DNA of 64,000 nucleotides from contig NC_080572.1 of assembly GCF_030247185.1 (NCBI RefSeq), positions 152,752,365 through 152,816,364 of the forward strand. The letters run 5' to 3'. Positions 48,297 through 60,904 of the stretch are shown piece after piece. The notes beneath the pieces were generated by a model. The model did no database searches and was not told the origin of the DNA. It saw only the letters and a list, made by a program, of their open reading frames with translations. How positions within the stretch are numbered: position 1 is the stretch's first letter; every line of letters starts with the position of its first letter. This DNA comes from Malaya genurostris. Taxonomy: Eukaryota; Arthropoda; Insecta; Diptera; Culicidae. The translations under genes and the position numbers were made by a program.

Positions 48297-49049
48297 GCTA
48301 GTTTCGCTTTCGACAGTAATCGAGATCAAGTGAAGCCTTTTTTTGCGAAAAATGTTCCAGAGTTTAATATCGTAGAGAATTACGCAATTTGACCCTTCTG
48401 AATGCTGGAAATGAATCCCTACAGCATATTGATAGTTTTTTTTTCAATAAATTATGCAAATCCGAAATGAAATAATCGACATAAAAATTCTGTATGCGGC
48501 TATTTTTATAGCCGTTAGGACCGCCCATTAGTGAAAAAGCTACAAACGAAATCACGTAAAAGAAAGCTCCTAACAAAAATCTAATCAGTTTGGATTCTAT
48601 CGCCAATGCGAGCAGATGTATTTTGTGCCGTTTGCAAAGCTAGTTTCGCTTCCGACAAGAGCGATTACGTCACAGCTCCCAGTCATTTAGATGGATGAAA
48701 AAGCAACGTTGGAGAGCATTATAAAAAATCAGCCGTTCTAATGGCTCTAAAAGTTTTCTGAAGAACTATTAGGATGTGTTGTTCGCAAATCGAAAGAAAA
48801 TATCCTCAGTTTAGTGCAAATGTAGAACAGTTTGGTTAGATTTTTTCACTTTTCGCTGTGTGAAATTCACAGTAATCGAGATCAAGTGAAGCCTTCTTTG
48901 TTTTTGCGAAAAATGTGGAAAAGGGGAATGCTTGCATAATTCATACAATTGATCAACTAATTGATATTCGGAACTGTTAAGGAATATGTCATTTGTTTTC
49001 GTATTTACGACATCCAGTTATGTCTCTGACATTACCCACCCGCCTTTTT
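48297..49049. repeat. family C cluster, inner left arm of the large inverted repeat
   Basis: 48314-49049 is the reverse complement of 49741-50476 with only about two mismatches seen in 736 bp. 48297-48313 continues the outer arm interrupted by the gypsy insertion. The 80-codon frame here is repeated identically in the other arm and is not a gene. Confidence 0.93.
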
Positions 49050-49740
49050 TAGTTGATTTCGTTTGTAGCTTTTTCGCAAATGGGCGGTTCCAACGGCCAC
49101 ACATATAGGCACTTATAGAATTGTGACGTCGATTATCTCATTTCGGATTCGCATATTTCATTGAAAGAAACTATCAAGGTGCTGTACAGGAATCATTTCT
49201 GCCTTTTAGAAGGACCAACCTAACTACCAATAGAATCAACATTTTTCAACTTAAACGTGTATAGCAACAACATTGAAGTATTTCAATAGTACACTATTGA
49301 AAAACCTGTCTCATTTGACACCAGCCAATCAGAACGCATTCTGAGGGAGAGAACAAAATATCTGCTGCTGTACAACAAATCGTTCGAGAAAAATGTTCCG
49401 AACAGTGTTTATTATCGTAGTGAGTTCCAAAATTTGGTCTTTCTGAAAGGCAGGAATAAATCCCGTACAGCATCCTGATAGTTTCTTTCAATTAAATGCA
49501 AATCCAAAATGAAATAATCGACATTAAAATTCTATATGCGGCTATTTTTATAGCCGTTAGGACCGCCCATTAGTGAAAGAGCTACAAACGAAATCACGTA
49601 AAAAGAAACCTCTCAACAAAAATTGGATCAGTTTGGATTCTATCGCCACTGCGAGCAGATGTATTTTGTGTCGTTTGCAAAGCTAGTTTCGCTTTCGGCA
49701 AGAGCGATTACGTCACAGCTGCCAGTCATTTGCATTGGTG
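49050..49740. repeat. loop between the arms, made of further family C pieces
   Basis: Contains a family C piece matching 21050-21190, then a diverged copy of the 32580-33020 type (AATCAGAACGCATTCTGAGG, CCGTTAGGACCGCCCATTAG). Not part of the near-perfect pairing. Confidence 0.75.
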
Positions 49741-51506
49741 AAAAAGGCGGGTGGGTAATGTCAGAGACATAACTGGATGTCGTAAATACGAAAACAAATG
49801 ACATGTTCCTTAACAGTTCCGAATATCAATTAGTTGATCAATTGTATGAATTATGCAAGCATTCCCCTTTTCCACATTTTTCGCAAAAACAAAGAAGGCT
49901 TCACTTGATCTCGATTACTGTGAATTTCACACAGCGAAAAGTGAAAAAATCTAACCAAACTGTTCTACATTTGCACTAAACTGAGGATATTTTCTTTCGA
50001 TTTGCGAACAACACATCCTAATAGTTCTTCAGAAAACTTTTAGAGCCATTAGAACGGCTGATTTTTTATAATGCTCTCCAACGTTGCTTTTTCATCCATC
50101 GAAATGACTGGGAGCTGTGACGTAATCGCTCTTGTCGGAAGCGAAACTAGCTTTGCAAACGGCACAAAATACATCTGCTCGCATTGGCGATAGAATCCAA
50201 ACTGATTAGATTTTTGTTAGGAGCTTTCTTTTACGTGATTTCGTTTGTAGCTTTTTCACTAATGGGCGGTCCTAACGGCTATAAAAATAGCCGCATACAG
50301 AATTTTTATGTCGATTATTTCATTTCGGATTTGCATAATTTATTGAAAAAAAAACTATCAATATGCTGTAGGGATTCATTTCCAGCATTCAGAAGGGTCA
50401 AATTGCGTAATTCTCTACGATATTAAACTCTGGAACATTTTTCGCAAAAAAAGGCTTCACTTGATCTCGATTACTGTGAATTTCACACAGCGAAAAGTGC
50501 ACAAATCTAACCAAATTGTTCTTGATTTGCACTAAACTGAGGATAATTACCTGCGATTTGCGAAAAACAAATCCTAATAGTTCTTTAGAAAAATTTTAGA
50601 GCCATTATAACGGCTGATATTGTGTAATGCTCTCCACCGTTGTTTTTTTCCCAATGCTAATGACTGGCAGCTGTGACGTAATCGCTCTTGTCGAAAGCGA
50701 AACTAGCTGTGCAGATGACACAAAACACATCTGCTCGCAGTGGCGATAGAATCCAAACTGATTCAATTTTTGTTAAGAGATTTCCTTTTATGTGATTTCG
50801 TTTGTAGCTTTTTCACTAATGGGCGGTCCTAACGGCTATAAAAATAGCCGCATACAGAATTTTAATGTCGATTATTTCATTTCGGATTTGCATAATTTAT
50901 TGAAAGAAACTATCAATATGCTGTAGAGATTCGTTTCTAGTATTCAGAAGGACCAAATTGAGGAACTCACTACGATATTCACCACTTTTCGGAACATTTT
51001 TCTTGAACGATTTGTTGTACAGCAGCAGCTATTTTCTTCTCTTCCTCAGAACGCGTTCTGATTGGCTGGTGTTGACATGGGTCAAAAATGAGATAGGTTT
51101 TTAAATAGTGTACTATTGAAATACTTCATTGCTTTTGCTATACACGTTTAAGTTGAAAAATTTCGATTCTATTGGTAGTTAGATTATATAAATCCTTCCA
51201 CAGATCACTGAGCTATGAGCTTTCAAAATACGAGAAAGGCAAACGCGCCATATGAATTATCCTCTTTGATACTCGTTTATACCAAACATTTCAGAAAAGT
51301 TTAATTTTGAACTATTTGAGATTATGTCACACAACTGAAAATTTTATCATAAAATTGTAATCATATTTCCGATGGCATGTAGCAAAAATTATGTTGATTC
51401 GTTAGATACAACAAGAGATATTCACGATCTAAAACTTATCACTCTCTCAGAGGGTAAATTTTGAAAAGGCACCCCATAGTAAAGTAAGTCGTATTCACGA
51501 CAAAAA
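49741..51506. repeat. right arm of the large inverted repeat
   Basis: 49741-50476 pairs with 48314-49049, and about 50694-51506 pairs with 32243-33038 plus 48297-48313. About 215 bp at 50477-50693 have no partner, suggesting a deletion in the left arm. The 80-codon plus-strand frame at 50184 mirrors the one at 48606. Confidence 0.9.
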
Positions 51507-52435
51507 CAACGGTAGAAAGCATTACACAAAATCAGCCGTTCTAATGGCTCTAAAAGTTTTCTAAAGAACTATTAGGATTTGTTGTTCGCAAATCGAAGGT
51601 AAATATCCTCAGTTTAGTGCAAATCTAGAACAGTTTGGTTAGATTTGTGCACTTTTCGCTGTGTGAAATTCACAGTAATCGAGAACAACTGATGCCTTCT
51701 TTGTTTTTTTGCGAAAAATGTGGAAAAAGGGAAATGCTTGCATCGTTCATCCAATTGATCAACTAATTGATATTCGGAAGTGTTAAGGAACATTTCAGTT
51801 GTTTTCGTATTCACGACATCCAGTTATGTCTCTGATGCAATCGTTCTTGCTTGAATTTAAACTAGCTTTGCGAACAAACCGACAAATCCGCTCGCAGTGC
51901 CAAATGATGCGAAACTGGTTTAATGCGTCTTCTCGCCTTGACGACCGGAAGGCAAATGAGAACTACGACCTGAGCGTTTGAGGTTTTTAACCATACATAA
52001 TGTGCGCTCTCCGATGTCGCTGTTTGAATGCGTCTTCTCGACCCGACGTCTGCTTTCATTCAACGCACAAGAAGAAATGATCGAGTTTCGACCACGGGTC
52101 CCTTTTATGACGTTCAGTTGAAGATATGTGCCTGACTACCTCAAAATCGTCGTCCTTGAGCGAAAAACCCAAACAAAAGTAAAGTTTTCCGCGTTGCTTA
52201 AAATTTTCAGAAAACCTAATTTTTGAGTTGTGTGTGGTTATCTCACACTGTTCAAAATATTATCCTAAATTCCTGATCCTATTTTTGATGAAATAGTGAA
52301 AGAATTATGTTGCTGCCATTAAAACAAGTCGAGATATTCACGATTAAGTTCTGCCCATTCTTCCTTATGGCTAATTATGAAAAGGCGCCACATAGTAAAG
52401 TAAGTCATATTCACGACAAAAATCACATGTAGCTA
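51507..52435. repeat. additional family C fragments
   Basis: 51530-51840 again matches the arm sequence (GTGAAATTCACAGTAATCGAG, GACATCCAGTTATGTCTCTG). 51860-51915 matches 32168-32220. 52370-52425 is a diverged TAGTAAAGTAAGTC-TATTCACGAC end. No gene. Confidence 0.7.
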
Positions 52436-52741
52436 AAAATTCGCCTTCCTGCAAGTTGTTTTTTTTTTGAAGTAGTAAACTGATCTCTTTTAATTAAATT
52501 ATGTGGTGTCAATTTTTCTAATTTTTTAGCAAAATAGGAAACAAACTCTTCCTTCTGTTTTACAAACGTTTCTACATTGCATCTGTCAGTTCAAGAATGA
52601 TTTCATCAATACATTTTTGATCCATTTCTTTTAATAAACTTAATTGAGGCTGAATCTATCCATTTGTCGCATTGACGTAAAAACTGTACTGTGTAGATGA
52701 CGTACTGTTACATCTACACATGTCAAACTATGTGTACACTT

Positions 52742-53080
52742 TCAATTCATTCGACAGCTCGTGATATATTTAACAGAACTAATTTTTGTTTTATCAATTA
52801 GGGCAACGGCAATAATCCAGAATAATTCATTAAAACTATGAATATTAACTGTTCGGATATATTCTGGAACGTTTGAGTCCGTTGTCTCTATTGACGTTGC
52901 TGACGTCGCTTCTAATGTTTCCTGATTGAAAACAATCATATTGGAATTTGTTGACTCTATTGGTGTTTTTGTTGTTGCTTGTATTGTTCCCTGACCCTGA
53001 ACATCCATACAAGCATCTTCCTCTACACTACTCGATAAGTCATCGCTATTAGATAGAGCAGTTTGTTTGTTCAACTCCAA
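52742..53080 (-). CDS. hypothetical 112-aa acidic protein
   Basis: The frame opens MELNKQTALSNSDDLSSSVEEDACMD and is rich in Ser, Thr, Asp and Glu for its first 75 residues. It repeats a phrase (ATTKTPIESTNSNMIVFNQE versus ATSATSIETTDSNVPEY), then turns more hydrophobic. No domain is recognised. The internal repetition and lack of flanking signals leave it open whether it is a real exon, a transposon accessory frame or chance. 52436-52741 upstream and downstream show nothing else. Confidence 0.25.
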   Translation of the reverse strand: MELNKQTALSNSDDLSSSVEEDACMDVQGQGTIQATTKTPIESTNSNMIVFNQETLEATSATSIETTDSNVPEYIRTVNIHSFNELFWIIAVALIDKTKISSVKYITSCRMN

Positions 53081-53280
53081 ACAACATGAATCGTAAACGT
53101 TAATTTTTTTGTTTTTTTTTCAGCAAATCTTATTTCAACTGATTTGGCTATATTACTTTCCGTGAGAGCTCAGCAATTTTTGAAAAAGATTTGAGATAAC
53201 ACTTTAAAACAATCCCGGTAGAAAAAGCTATTTATTTTGTACTTCATTTTTTAATTCAGCGCAATTTCTTCTTTTTACTA

Positions 53281-53530
53281 GATTATCACTTGCCTGTCAC
53301 TCGTTTCTCACTAACTTGTTTATCCGCAGTACCAGATCGTTTTATATACAAGGGGCTGGGGTCCACTAGGAGATTGATAGTACCTATTAGATCTCTCCGG
53401 ACAGTACCAGCCTAGATGCCGTGTGGAATCCGGGTGAAAAAAATGAACCAAGAATAGATCCACTGGGTTCCTGCTTCCATGTCGTAAAAGGCGACAATTG
53501 CAGGAGTTTCTTTTTCCTTTCAGTTATCAG
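53281..53530 (+). repeat. LINE 5' UTR-like fragment
   Basis: Contains AGTACCAGATCGTTTTATAT (53331), also found at 55858. A GC-richer run follows with TTCCTGCTTCCATGTCGTAA, typical in look of mosquito LINE 5' leaders. No ORF follows; 53531-53790 shows nothing recognisable. Confidence 0.45.
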
Positions 53531-53800
53531 ATTTCAACATTTCACTTCTGATTACTCTGTTTTACTAAATTATCTCTTCATTCAACCTATAAATTTCCAT
53601 CTAGCTTCGAAGAAAAGTTTTATTTGGAATGTTTTCTTCTTCCATGTTATTGATTGTCTTTCAGGATTATAAATTGAAAGTTAAAAATCAACTATTGCGC
53701 AAATTCGTTGATATTACAAAGTTAATAACAGAGATAACATATATCGGTATATTGAATACATAGTAAAAAACCTGTTTTAATCCACCTAGTGGTGTAATGA

Positions 53801-54470
53801 TGCCTTTCTCATATAAAGCATACCATCATATATAATACTGTTATAATCTTCAAAATAATTTCCTTCGATTCCTAAAAACAATAACCGAAATCGGTTTGTT
53901 TGACCGTCTGCTGATTAAAAACTATTAATTGGAGAAGATTTGAGGTCGATTTAGAAAACTTTTTACGGTTTTTCGTCCTTTTCAGTGATGGTATACAATT
54001 TTTAACACACTTTACCCTATATTTCCGGATCCGGAAGTCGGATCCGCATGAAATTAAGGAATTACGTATGGGACCACAGCACCTTTCATTTGAACCTAAG
54101 TTTATGAAAATCGGTCGCGCCATCTATGAGAAAAGCTAGAAAACATATTTTCATTTTTTTGCACATTCTACCCCATAACTCCGGAACCGGAAGTCGGATC
54201 CAAATAATATTCAGGAATTTTGTATGGGACCACAAGACCTTTCATTTGAATCTAAGTTTGTTCAAATCGGTTCAGCCATCTCCGAGAAAAGTTAGTGCAA
54301 AAAAACGTTACATACACACATACGCACATACACACACACATACACACACACAGACATTTTGCGTACTCGACGAACTGAGTCGAATGGTATATGACACTCG
54401 GCCCTCCGGGCCTCGGTTCAAAATTCGGTTTGCACAGCGATTGCATAACCTTTCTATATGAGAAAGGCAA
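53801..54470. mobile_element. modular MITE, copy 1
   Basis: The left end TGCCTTTCTCATATAAAG and right end CTTTCTATATGAGAAAGGCA are inverted. The interior has ~130-bp modules (CCGGAACCGGAAGTCGGATC, ATGGGACCACA, CATTTGAATCTAAGTTTGT, AATCGGTTCAGCCATCTC), then a CA-rich tract (54302-54355) and a GC-richer end GACACTCGGCCCTCCGGGCC. Confidence 0.8.
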
Positions 54471-54479
54471 AAAGGTAAA

Positions 54480-55269
54480 AAAAATTTTTTTCTTCGATTC
54501 TTAAAAGAATAACCGAAATCGGTTTGTTTGACCGTCTACTGATAAAAACCATCAAATTGGAAAAGATTTGAGGTCGATTTAAAAAATTTTTTAAGGTTTT
54601 TCCCCATTTTCAGTGATGGTGTACAATTTTCAACACACTTTACCCTATATTTCCGGATCCGGAAGTCGGATCCGCATGAAATTCAGGAATTACGTATGGG
54701 ACCACAGGACCTTTCATTTGAATCTAAGTTTGTGAAAATCGGTCGCGCCATCTATGAGAAAAGTTAAAACATATATTTTATTTTTTTTGCACATTTTACC
54801 CCATAACTCTCGAACCGGAAGTCGGATCCAAATAATATTCAGGAATTTTGTATGGGACCTCAAGACCTTTCATTTGAATCTAATTTTGTGAAAATCGGTT
54901 CAGCCATCTCTGAGAAAAGTTAGTGCACTTATTTTCACAATTTTTTGCACATTTTACCATATAATTCCGGAACCGGAAGTCGGATCCAAATAATATTCAG
55001 GAATTTTGTATGGGACCACAAGACCTTTCATTTGAATCTAAGTTTGTGAAAATCGGTTCAGCCATCTCCGAGAAAAGTTAGTGCAAAAAAACGTTACATA
55101 CACACATACGCACATACACACACACACATACACACACACATACACACACACAGACATTTTGCGTACTCGACGAACTGAGTCGAATGGTATATGACACTCG
55201 GCCCTCCGGGCCTCGGTTCAAAAGTCGGTTTTCACAGTGATTGCATAACCTTTCTATATGAGAAAGGCA
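54480..55269. mobile_element. modular MITE, copy 2, with one extra module
   Basis: Starts inside the element (TTCTTCGATTCTTAAAAGAA), lacking the left TIR, and carries three or four ~130-bp modules where copy 1 has two or three. The CA tract (55095-55155) and the same right end TATATGAGAAAGGCA follow. Confidence 0.8.
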
Positions 55270-55480
55270 AAACACTTGATATTAATATTTCAAGCAATAA
55301 ATTAATATTTTTCTCGGTAGCCGGCAACCAATATAACCAATTAATAATTTTAATAAATAATTTAAATAATTTTGTCTAAATCCTATTTACTTTTTTAATT
55401 TGTATCACGTAATTTCATTTATAAAAATAGGGAAGTTTTTATTCTTTACGCGATAGTATTGCAAATTTTTCTTTAGTTTC
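55270..55480. other. unassigned AT-rich DNA
   Basis: Nothing recognised. Confidence 0.3.
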
Positions 55481-55885
55481 CTCGAATAAGAGCTGTGAAT
55501 CAAGACTTCCCGGGACTTCAATATAGGATATTTGAAACGTTCACTCGGGAAGTTAGTGAGTTTAGTGATGCATCCGAGCATCTTTAAACCGGAACATACT
55601 GAGTCGCGCGCGTATACTACGGCCTCTAGTAACAACAAGTGTTGGACTAACAACCCTTCCCATTCCTTAGACGATCTTCGTTCGGACCTGGCCGGCGCCG
55701 GTACTGATCAATGAATTCTGGGATTTCCAGAAGATGTACATTGAAGGATGATTTACCAGTCCCAGGTCGGATCATCTAGAAAATCCCTGTACAATTTCAG
55801 CTAATCCCGATCAGTAACGGAGTAGCAACCAGGGGTGGTCGCTCAAGCTCAAGTACCAGATCGTTTTATATACAAATATGGGTAC
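55481..55885. repeat. GC-richer LINE 5'-like fragment
   Basis: Ends with AGTACCAGATCGTTTTATAT at 55858, matching 53331. The preceding GACCTGGCCGGCGCCGGTAC stretch and lack of an ORF suggest an untranslated leader of a LINE. Confidence 0.35.
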
Positions 55886-56684
55886 TGTAACAACCAACAG
55901 GTACAATTTTGTAAGACCAGGAAAAATATAACAACAGGCTTACCCTAAGAAAATCACAGGTTATATTAGAAAACAGGGAAACATATTTTCTCATTCTTTA
56001 TGAACACTGGGAAACATATTTTCTGATTCCTTTCTCATATATTTTAAACATTCTAAAACCATATCATATAATGAATACAAGCTTTTGCTGAACAGTTTGA
56101 TTACTGCTTAAATAAATTTGCTATATATCCGCAGGAACGGATACCATAAACCAACTATACCTGATATCGTCAAACGTTAAGGATTATGGTTTGGATGATA
56201 CATGGAATAGATTGATAGGCAGATCTGATGGTGCTTGTTGTTGGAGAGGAAAGTTTCGGCTCTTTTCAGCCAACTTACTCTAGTTTTGCGTTGATAAATG
56301 CTAAAAGCTGAGAAGGACGTTTTATTATAAATTCGACAACTCAATTCAATAATTCATCTTACATCTGTTAACCTCTAATATCTTCTCACTCCAAAAATGA
56401 TCTTGATCTCTATTTTAAATTATACCGTACTAGATCTGTTCAAATATAACATTTGTAGCTCAATTATTTTTACTATTTAGACATTATGTATTGATTACAA
56501 TAATCAAACCCATATACTCACACTAAATCGATAGTTGCCACGCGGTTTTGCAGAACTAGTATGACTTGCACTCCACCGTATGTCCAGATCCATCTCACAC
56601 GTCGCTGTCATTTGCAGGGTTGCCGAAAAATATAGAACTCGCGAGGTTCGGCATATACACCGAAACATTCCCCGGGCCGTAACA
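55886..56684 (-). repeat. probable 3' LTR of the BEL/Pao element
   Basis: On the minus strand it begins TGTTACGGCCCGGGG and ends GGTTGTTACA, giving TG...CA ends. It directly follows the pol end, as expected. The 5' LTR is not in the window. The boundary is inferred. Confidence 0.6.
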
Positions 56685-59225
56685 CTGATCCAATCCCTCA
56701 GGATCAGATTTACCAGAACTCACATCTAATACCACTAATTTTGCCACTGATCTCCGATGTACTCCGGATGAAGTCTGCACCCGTGCTTGACGTATACGTC
56801 CATCTTGGCTTTGCTGAACCTTCAGAATCTTCCCACGTAACCACCCATTGCGGCATTTGTCGTCAACGATGATTACCAAGTCACCTTGCTTAACCGGCTT
56901 CACTTCTCCGAACCATTTCGTCCTGCGGGTTATAACGAGCAGATACTCCCGTATCCAAAATAGGTCCACCATGCGACGACTACGATTCCAGTCTAGTCTT
57001 CTTGACGGCTACACCACCCCTTCAAAACTGACAAGAAGGAAGTGGTTTAGGTCAGAGCCTCCTGATTTTCCGCATCAAGAGGCAGAAAGGTCCGAGTTGA
57101 CGATACCTTCCGCCTCTACCAGAATTGTACTGAACATCTCTTCTGTAGGATGCTTCGTTGTTGATATCGCGTACAAAGCCAATTTAACGGAGCGCACCAT
57201 CCTCTCTCAGGCTCTGCCCATGTGTGGAATAGACGGTGGAACAAAAAGTTATGGTATTTGTGGAAATTTTGGCTAAGGATGTGTTTATGGTCATGATTTC
57301 GTTCCGAAGTTCGTTGCTTGCACGTAAAAAGTTCGTCGCATTGTCACTGTAAATTTTAGACGAAGAGCCTCGCCTGGCTATGAAACGTCATTATCTTGCA
57401 CGATTCCGTCGACAATGAGTGCACGATCTCCAAGTGCACTGCTCGGATGCATAGGCAAGTGAACAACGCTACCCATCGTTTTACGTTACACCGTCCCCAC
57501 ACCAATGGCCATCGGTCCGAAATAATCCAACCCTATACACGTAAATGGATGGACAAAAGCCCCAAATCTGACTTTTGGCAGTGAACTCATTCTCTGAACT
57601 CGCGGTATCGCGCCACTGATTTTACATCGAATACATCTTCCGGTTACACTCCGAACGACGGTGCGTAGATGATATATGTGGACGCGTGGTCTCAGTTCGT
57701 TGATGACCGTTTCTGTACAACCGTGCAGAAACTTGTAATGATACCACAGGTCAATGAGTTCTGTAGCATGATGATCCGGAGGAAGTATGATAGAATTTCT
57801 TGTGTTATACGACGCGAATGCGACCAAGCTTATCCGGTTCTCCATACGAATGATATCTTTCCCTTTCTGGATAGAGCGAATAGTTCACGTTTCTGCCGTT
57901 TCTAACTCTTTTCGCGTCAGGGACCCTTGCTCGGAAGCAATCCGACGTACTCTCGCTTTCAGATTACCGAGAAATCGACCGACACATCGAACAGCTCTCG
58001 TGAAACGTTACCAGTTCAAGAATCTTCTTCAGGCGAACACCGAATAGATTATTTTGTGTTCCATTACCAGGTTAGAACGCCGCTCCTCGCTTGTATCGTA
58101 GTTCACATCAGAAGATGGCGGCCAATAAGCATCGTAGCGTCATCTGAAGCATACTAATCCGACGGGGGCCAGTTCCATTCAGCTCGGTTGGTCTTAGCCA
58201 AAATCTATCCGATGCGGAAATCCACATATTGTGAGTATCTGCGTTAATCACAGTTATACCATCCCATCACGGTTTACGAATCAGTCCACATGAACCTCTT
58301 TGCAAATGGTAACGAGTGAATGGTACAGATGTCTTCCATCATTCGCGCTCCTAGCAGTGCAGCTTGGAGTTCCAGTCTTGGCACCAACGTTATTTAAATT
58401 AGGGCTACCTTCGCCTTCGCACACACAAACACACATTGCTGCTGTCCCGCTACTTCGGTACACAGGTAAGCAGCACAAGCAAATGCGACCAAACTGGCAT
58501 CCACAAATACGTGTACTTCTATACTTTTAACTACTGCTGCAGGCTGTCCTGGAAAATAACAACGCGTTTCTTGCACCGATGCCAACGAAGGAAAAATTCA
58601 ACCCACTGGTTCCACCATTTCTTCAACTCGGTCGAAATTCTGTTGTCCCATGTAGTCTTGCTTCGCCCAACGTCTTGGATGAGGAATATCAAGTGAATCG
58701 TTAAATTAGAGAGAAACCCTAGACGATCATATGACTAATCGCCGTTCTCAGCTGTTCTCTCTTGGTATGCCATTCCGGTACTATCGCAAAATTGGACGCG
58801 TAAGTGGATGCGTCTTTTCTTGTTATCAACAGTACGCCCAGTACTTGTTCCGAACATAGACCTGTACCGGTCACGAGTTTTTTCACTTCACCCGTCTTGT
58901 TCTCCCCTAACCATTTTAGTGCCTTCTCCCAGTAAGACATCCATCCACGAATGACAAAACCGCCTCTCGAATAAACAAACGTAACTTCTCGTACCCTACG
59001 AATTGCTTCTTCTTCACAATCCATGTTGTCGAAATAATCGTCGACGTAGTGTTTATGTATAATCGCATCGGCTGCTTCAGGGTATTAGGGCATATTCTGT
59101 AACGTTCATGTTCTTAACGAACTGCGCCGAACAAGGCAAGCTCGCGGATCCGAACGTGGCCACGTTCATGAAGTACACTTGTGACTCCTGGACTGGATCG
59201 TCTCTCAGTAACAATCGTTGCGCAT
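56595..59225 (-). pseudogene. BEL/Pao retrotransposon pol, 5'-truncated and decayed
   Basis: Reading leftwards on the minus strand: the RT active-site HYVDDYFD (59045-59070) and a following MDCEEEAIRRVREV segment (59024-58719); RNase H traces with EVHVFVDAS (about 58520); an integrase zinc-binding region (ILPPDHHATELI ... GRCIRCK, 57785-57600) and core start IGLDYFGP (about 57515); a decayed core (57480-56980); then the C-terminal domain (56972-56595) with GDLVIIVDDK, WLRGKI and VQTSSGVHRRSVAKLVVLDV, typical of the Pao DUF5641 region. Many stops and shifts break it. Gag, protease and the RT N-terminus are missing. Confidence 0.85.
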
Positions 59226-59531
59226 GTCGATGTCAATCTTTTTTTTAAATATTGTTTATTTGTCAAGTGTATGTATACTTAAAGATCTAAAAGGAAGTTA
59301 AGTGCATCTATATTAAGTACATTTTGATTTTACATAAAAATTATATAACTTACAAAAACTTGTAAAATTTTCACTTTCCTCCTTTTTTCTACATTTAGTA
59401 GTTCAGGTTATTGAAACTCGTTGAATGTGATTTTTCGCAAGCCACCCAATATATTTGTTGCTTTTCGTTGTTATTCGATCCATGTGGTCTGAACCCTTGG
59501 ACAGTCGCAAAATTTGTGTTGAAGTGTCTCT
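59226..59531. other. unassigned AT-rich DNA
   Basis: A T-run (59229-59236) abuts the truncated BEL pol. It could be the A-tail of a minus-strand retroposon. Nothing else recognised. Confidence 0.3.
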
Positions 59532-59829
59532 GGTCCTTATTACCGGTATCACTTCCACTCTCACAATCACTTCACTCACATGTTACTTCACTTGATTTTC
59601 CTATTATCAATATCACGCACAGTGAAATAATCACTGTTGTGAAAAAAAGCAATTTTCTAACAAAATTTTGGTGATGTGATGTTCGTAATAACCACAAGCT
59701 CATCTAAGTAATTACTTTTTTCTCCGAAGCGACTTTCGTAGTAATTTCCACCGTGAAGAGATACCTTATATAAGGGTCACAATCACTACATTTGGTTTTC
59801 ACCGTGTAGTGATACTGGTAATAAGGGCC
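59532..59829. mobile_element. ~298-bp MITE
   Basis: The ends GGTCCTTATTACCGGTATCA and TGATACTGGTAATAAGGGCC are inverted repeats with few mismatches. A possible TCT duplication flanks them. The interior repeats CACTGTTGTG/TCACTTCACTC-like words. Confidence 0.7.
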
Positions 59830-60504
59830 TCTGCATTACAAACGATGCAATTCTCACCATCTGTGCGTCTGATAGTAAACATCAGTTGCCTATTCACCCA
59901 AACATATAATGTGCTTCGCTGTATTGAAGTGAGCTCCTTGTTTGCAACGTTTTTCCATACTCGTCGCCATTGAATCGTTGGGTTATTGTACTCTACACGA
60001 GGAATTTCGGTTTACCTCACATAAAAAAGATGAGCCTCGTTCGCAGTTATATTACGCTGAATCTGAACTAGTAATTGAGGAAAGTTTTGGCATATACATT
60101 TTAAACACGGAAGATGCGCAGGTGGGTTCATTCCAGCATTGGTATTTTGCAGAATGTATGAGCTATATAAGGGTGTCGAATCTATTTCTCCCATATGTCT
60201 CGAGATCAGGAGACCCTTACTTTTAAATATAAGTAGCTGCAGTTTCATACCACCTTCTTCATGCAGTCTTGCTAGCCATTAAATTGAAACTCTGGTTGAG
60301 TATCTACCCCACAAGAAATTTCCCATCATCGATGTAATTTTTGCAATATAATAATTTCACGGAAGATTCGATTCTAAATAACCCATTTTTGAATAAATAT
60401 ATGTGTTCAATTGAATTATTTTTTGGTTAAGCGTAAGAGCGTGTCACTGTCGAATCTCTCTTCCGCATGATCACTCGCTGCTAGAGATGGTCGGGTATAG
60501 AAAT
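59830..60504. other. unassigned DNA
   Basis: The 94-codon plus-strand frame at 59942-60226 has no recognised motif. Nothing else is supported. Confidence 0.3.
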
Positions 60505-60740
60505 TCTTATACCCGAACCCGACCCGTACCCGAGTGATCAGCAAAAAAAATTACCCGTACCCGACCCGTACCCGATTAAAAATTTAAAAAATTACCCGTA
60601 CCCGACCCGTACCCGATCAATAATAAAAAAAAATTACCCGTACCCGACCCGTACCCGATAAAAAATAAAAAATTTTACCCGTACCCGACCCGTACCCGAT
60701 TAAAAATTACCTGTACCCGTACCCGACCCGAATGAGTAGT
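60505..60740. repeat. tandem TACCCG-type repeat, ~5 units
   Basis: Units of about 50-55 bp each contain TACCCGTACCCGACCCGTAC plus an A/T-rich spacer of variable length. The G-rich complement is GGGTACGGGTCGGGTACGGG. Confidence 0.9.
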
Positions 60741-60904
60741 AAAAAGTTTACCAAAATTCAGGATGGAAAAAATAAAGTGTTTTAGATAGCGAGCTAGATA
60801 GAGCGTATCAGGCTCTAGTTTGTCAGTAAAATACATTAAAATGCTTGTTTACATTTAAACATATAAACAAAGACAAATAATAAAGACATGTATGTGCTTA
60901 CAAA

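Noticed and set aside
48364..50426. Identical 80-codon frames in opposite directions
   Set aside because: They are the two arms of the inverted repeat; the frame is incidental.
59942..60226. 94-codon plus-strand ORF as a gene
   Set aside because: No recognisable domain, no splice or polyadenylation signal, repeat-rich surroundings.
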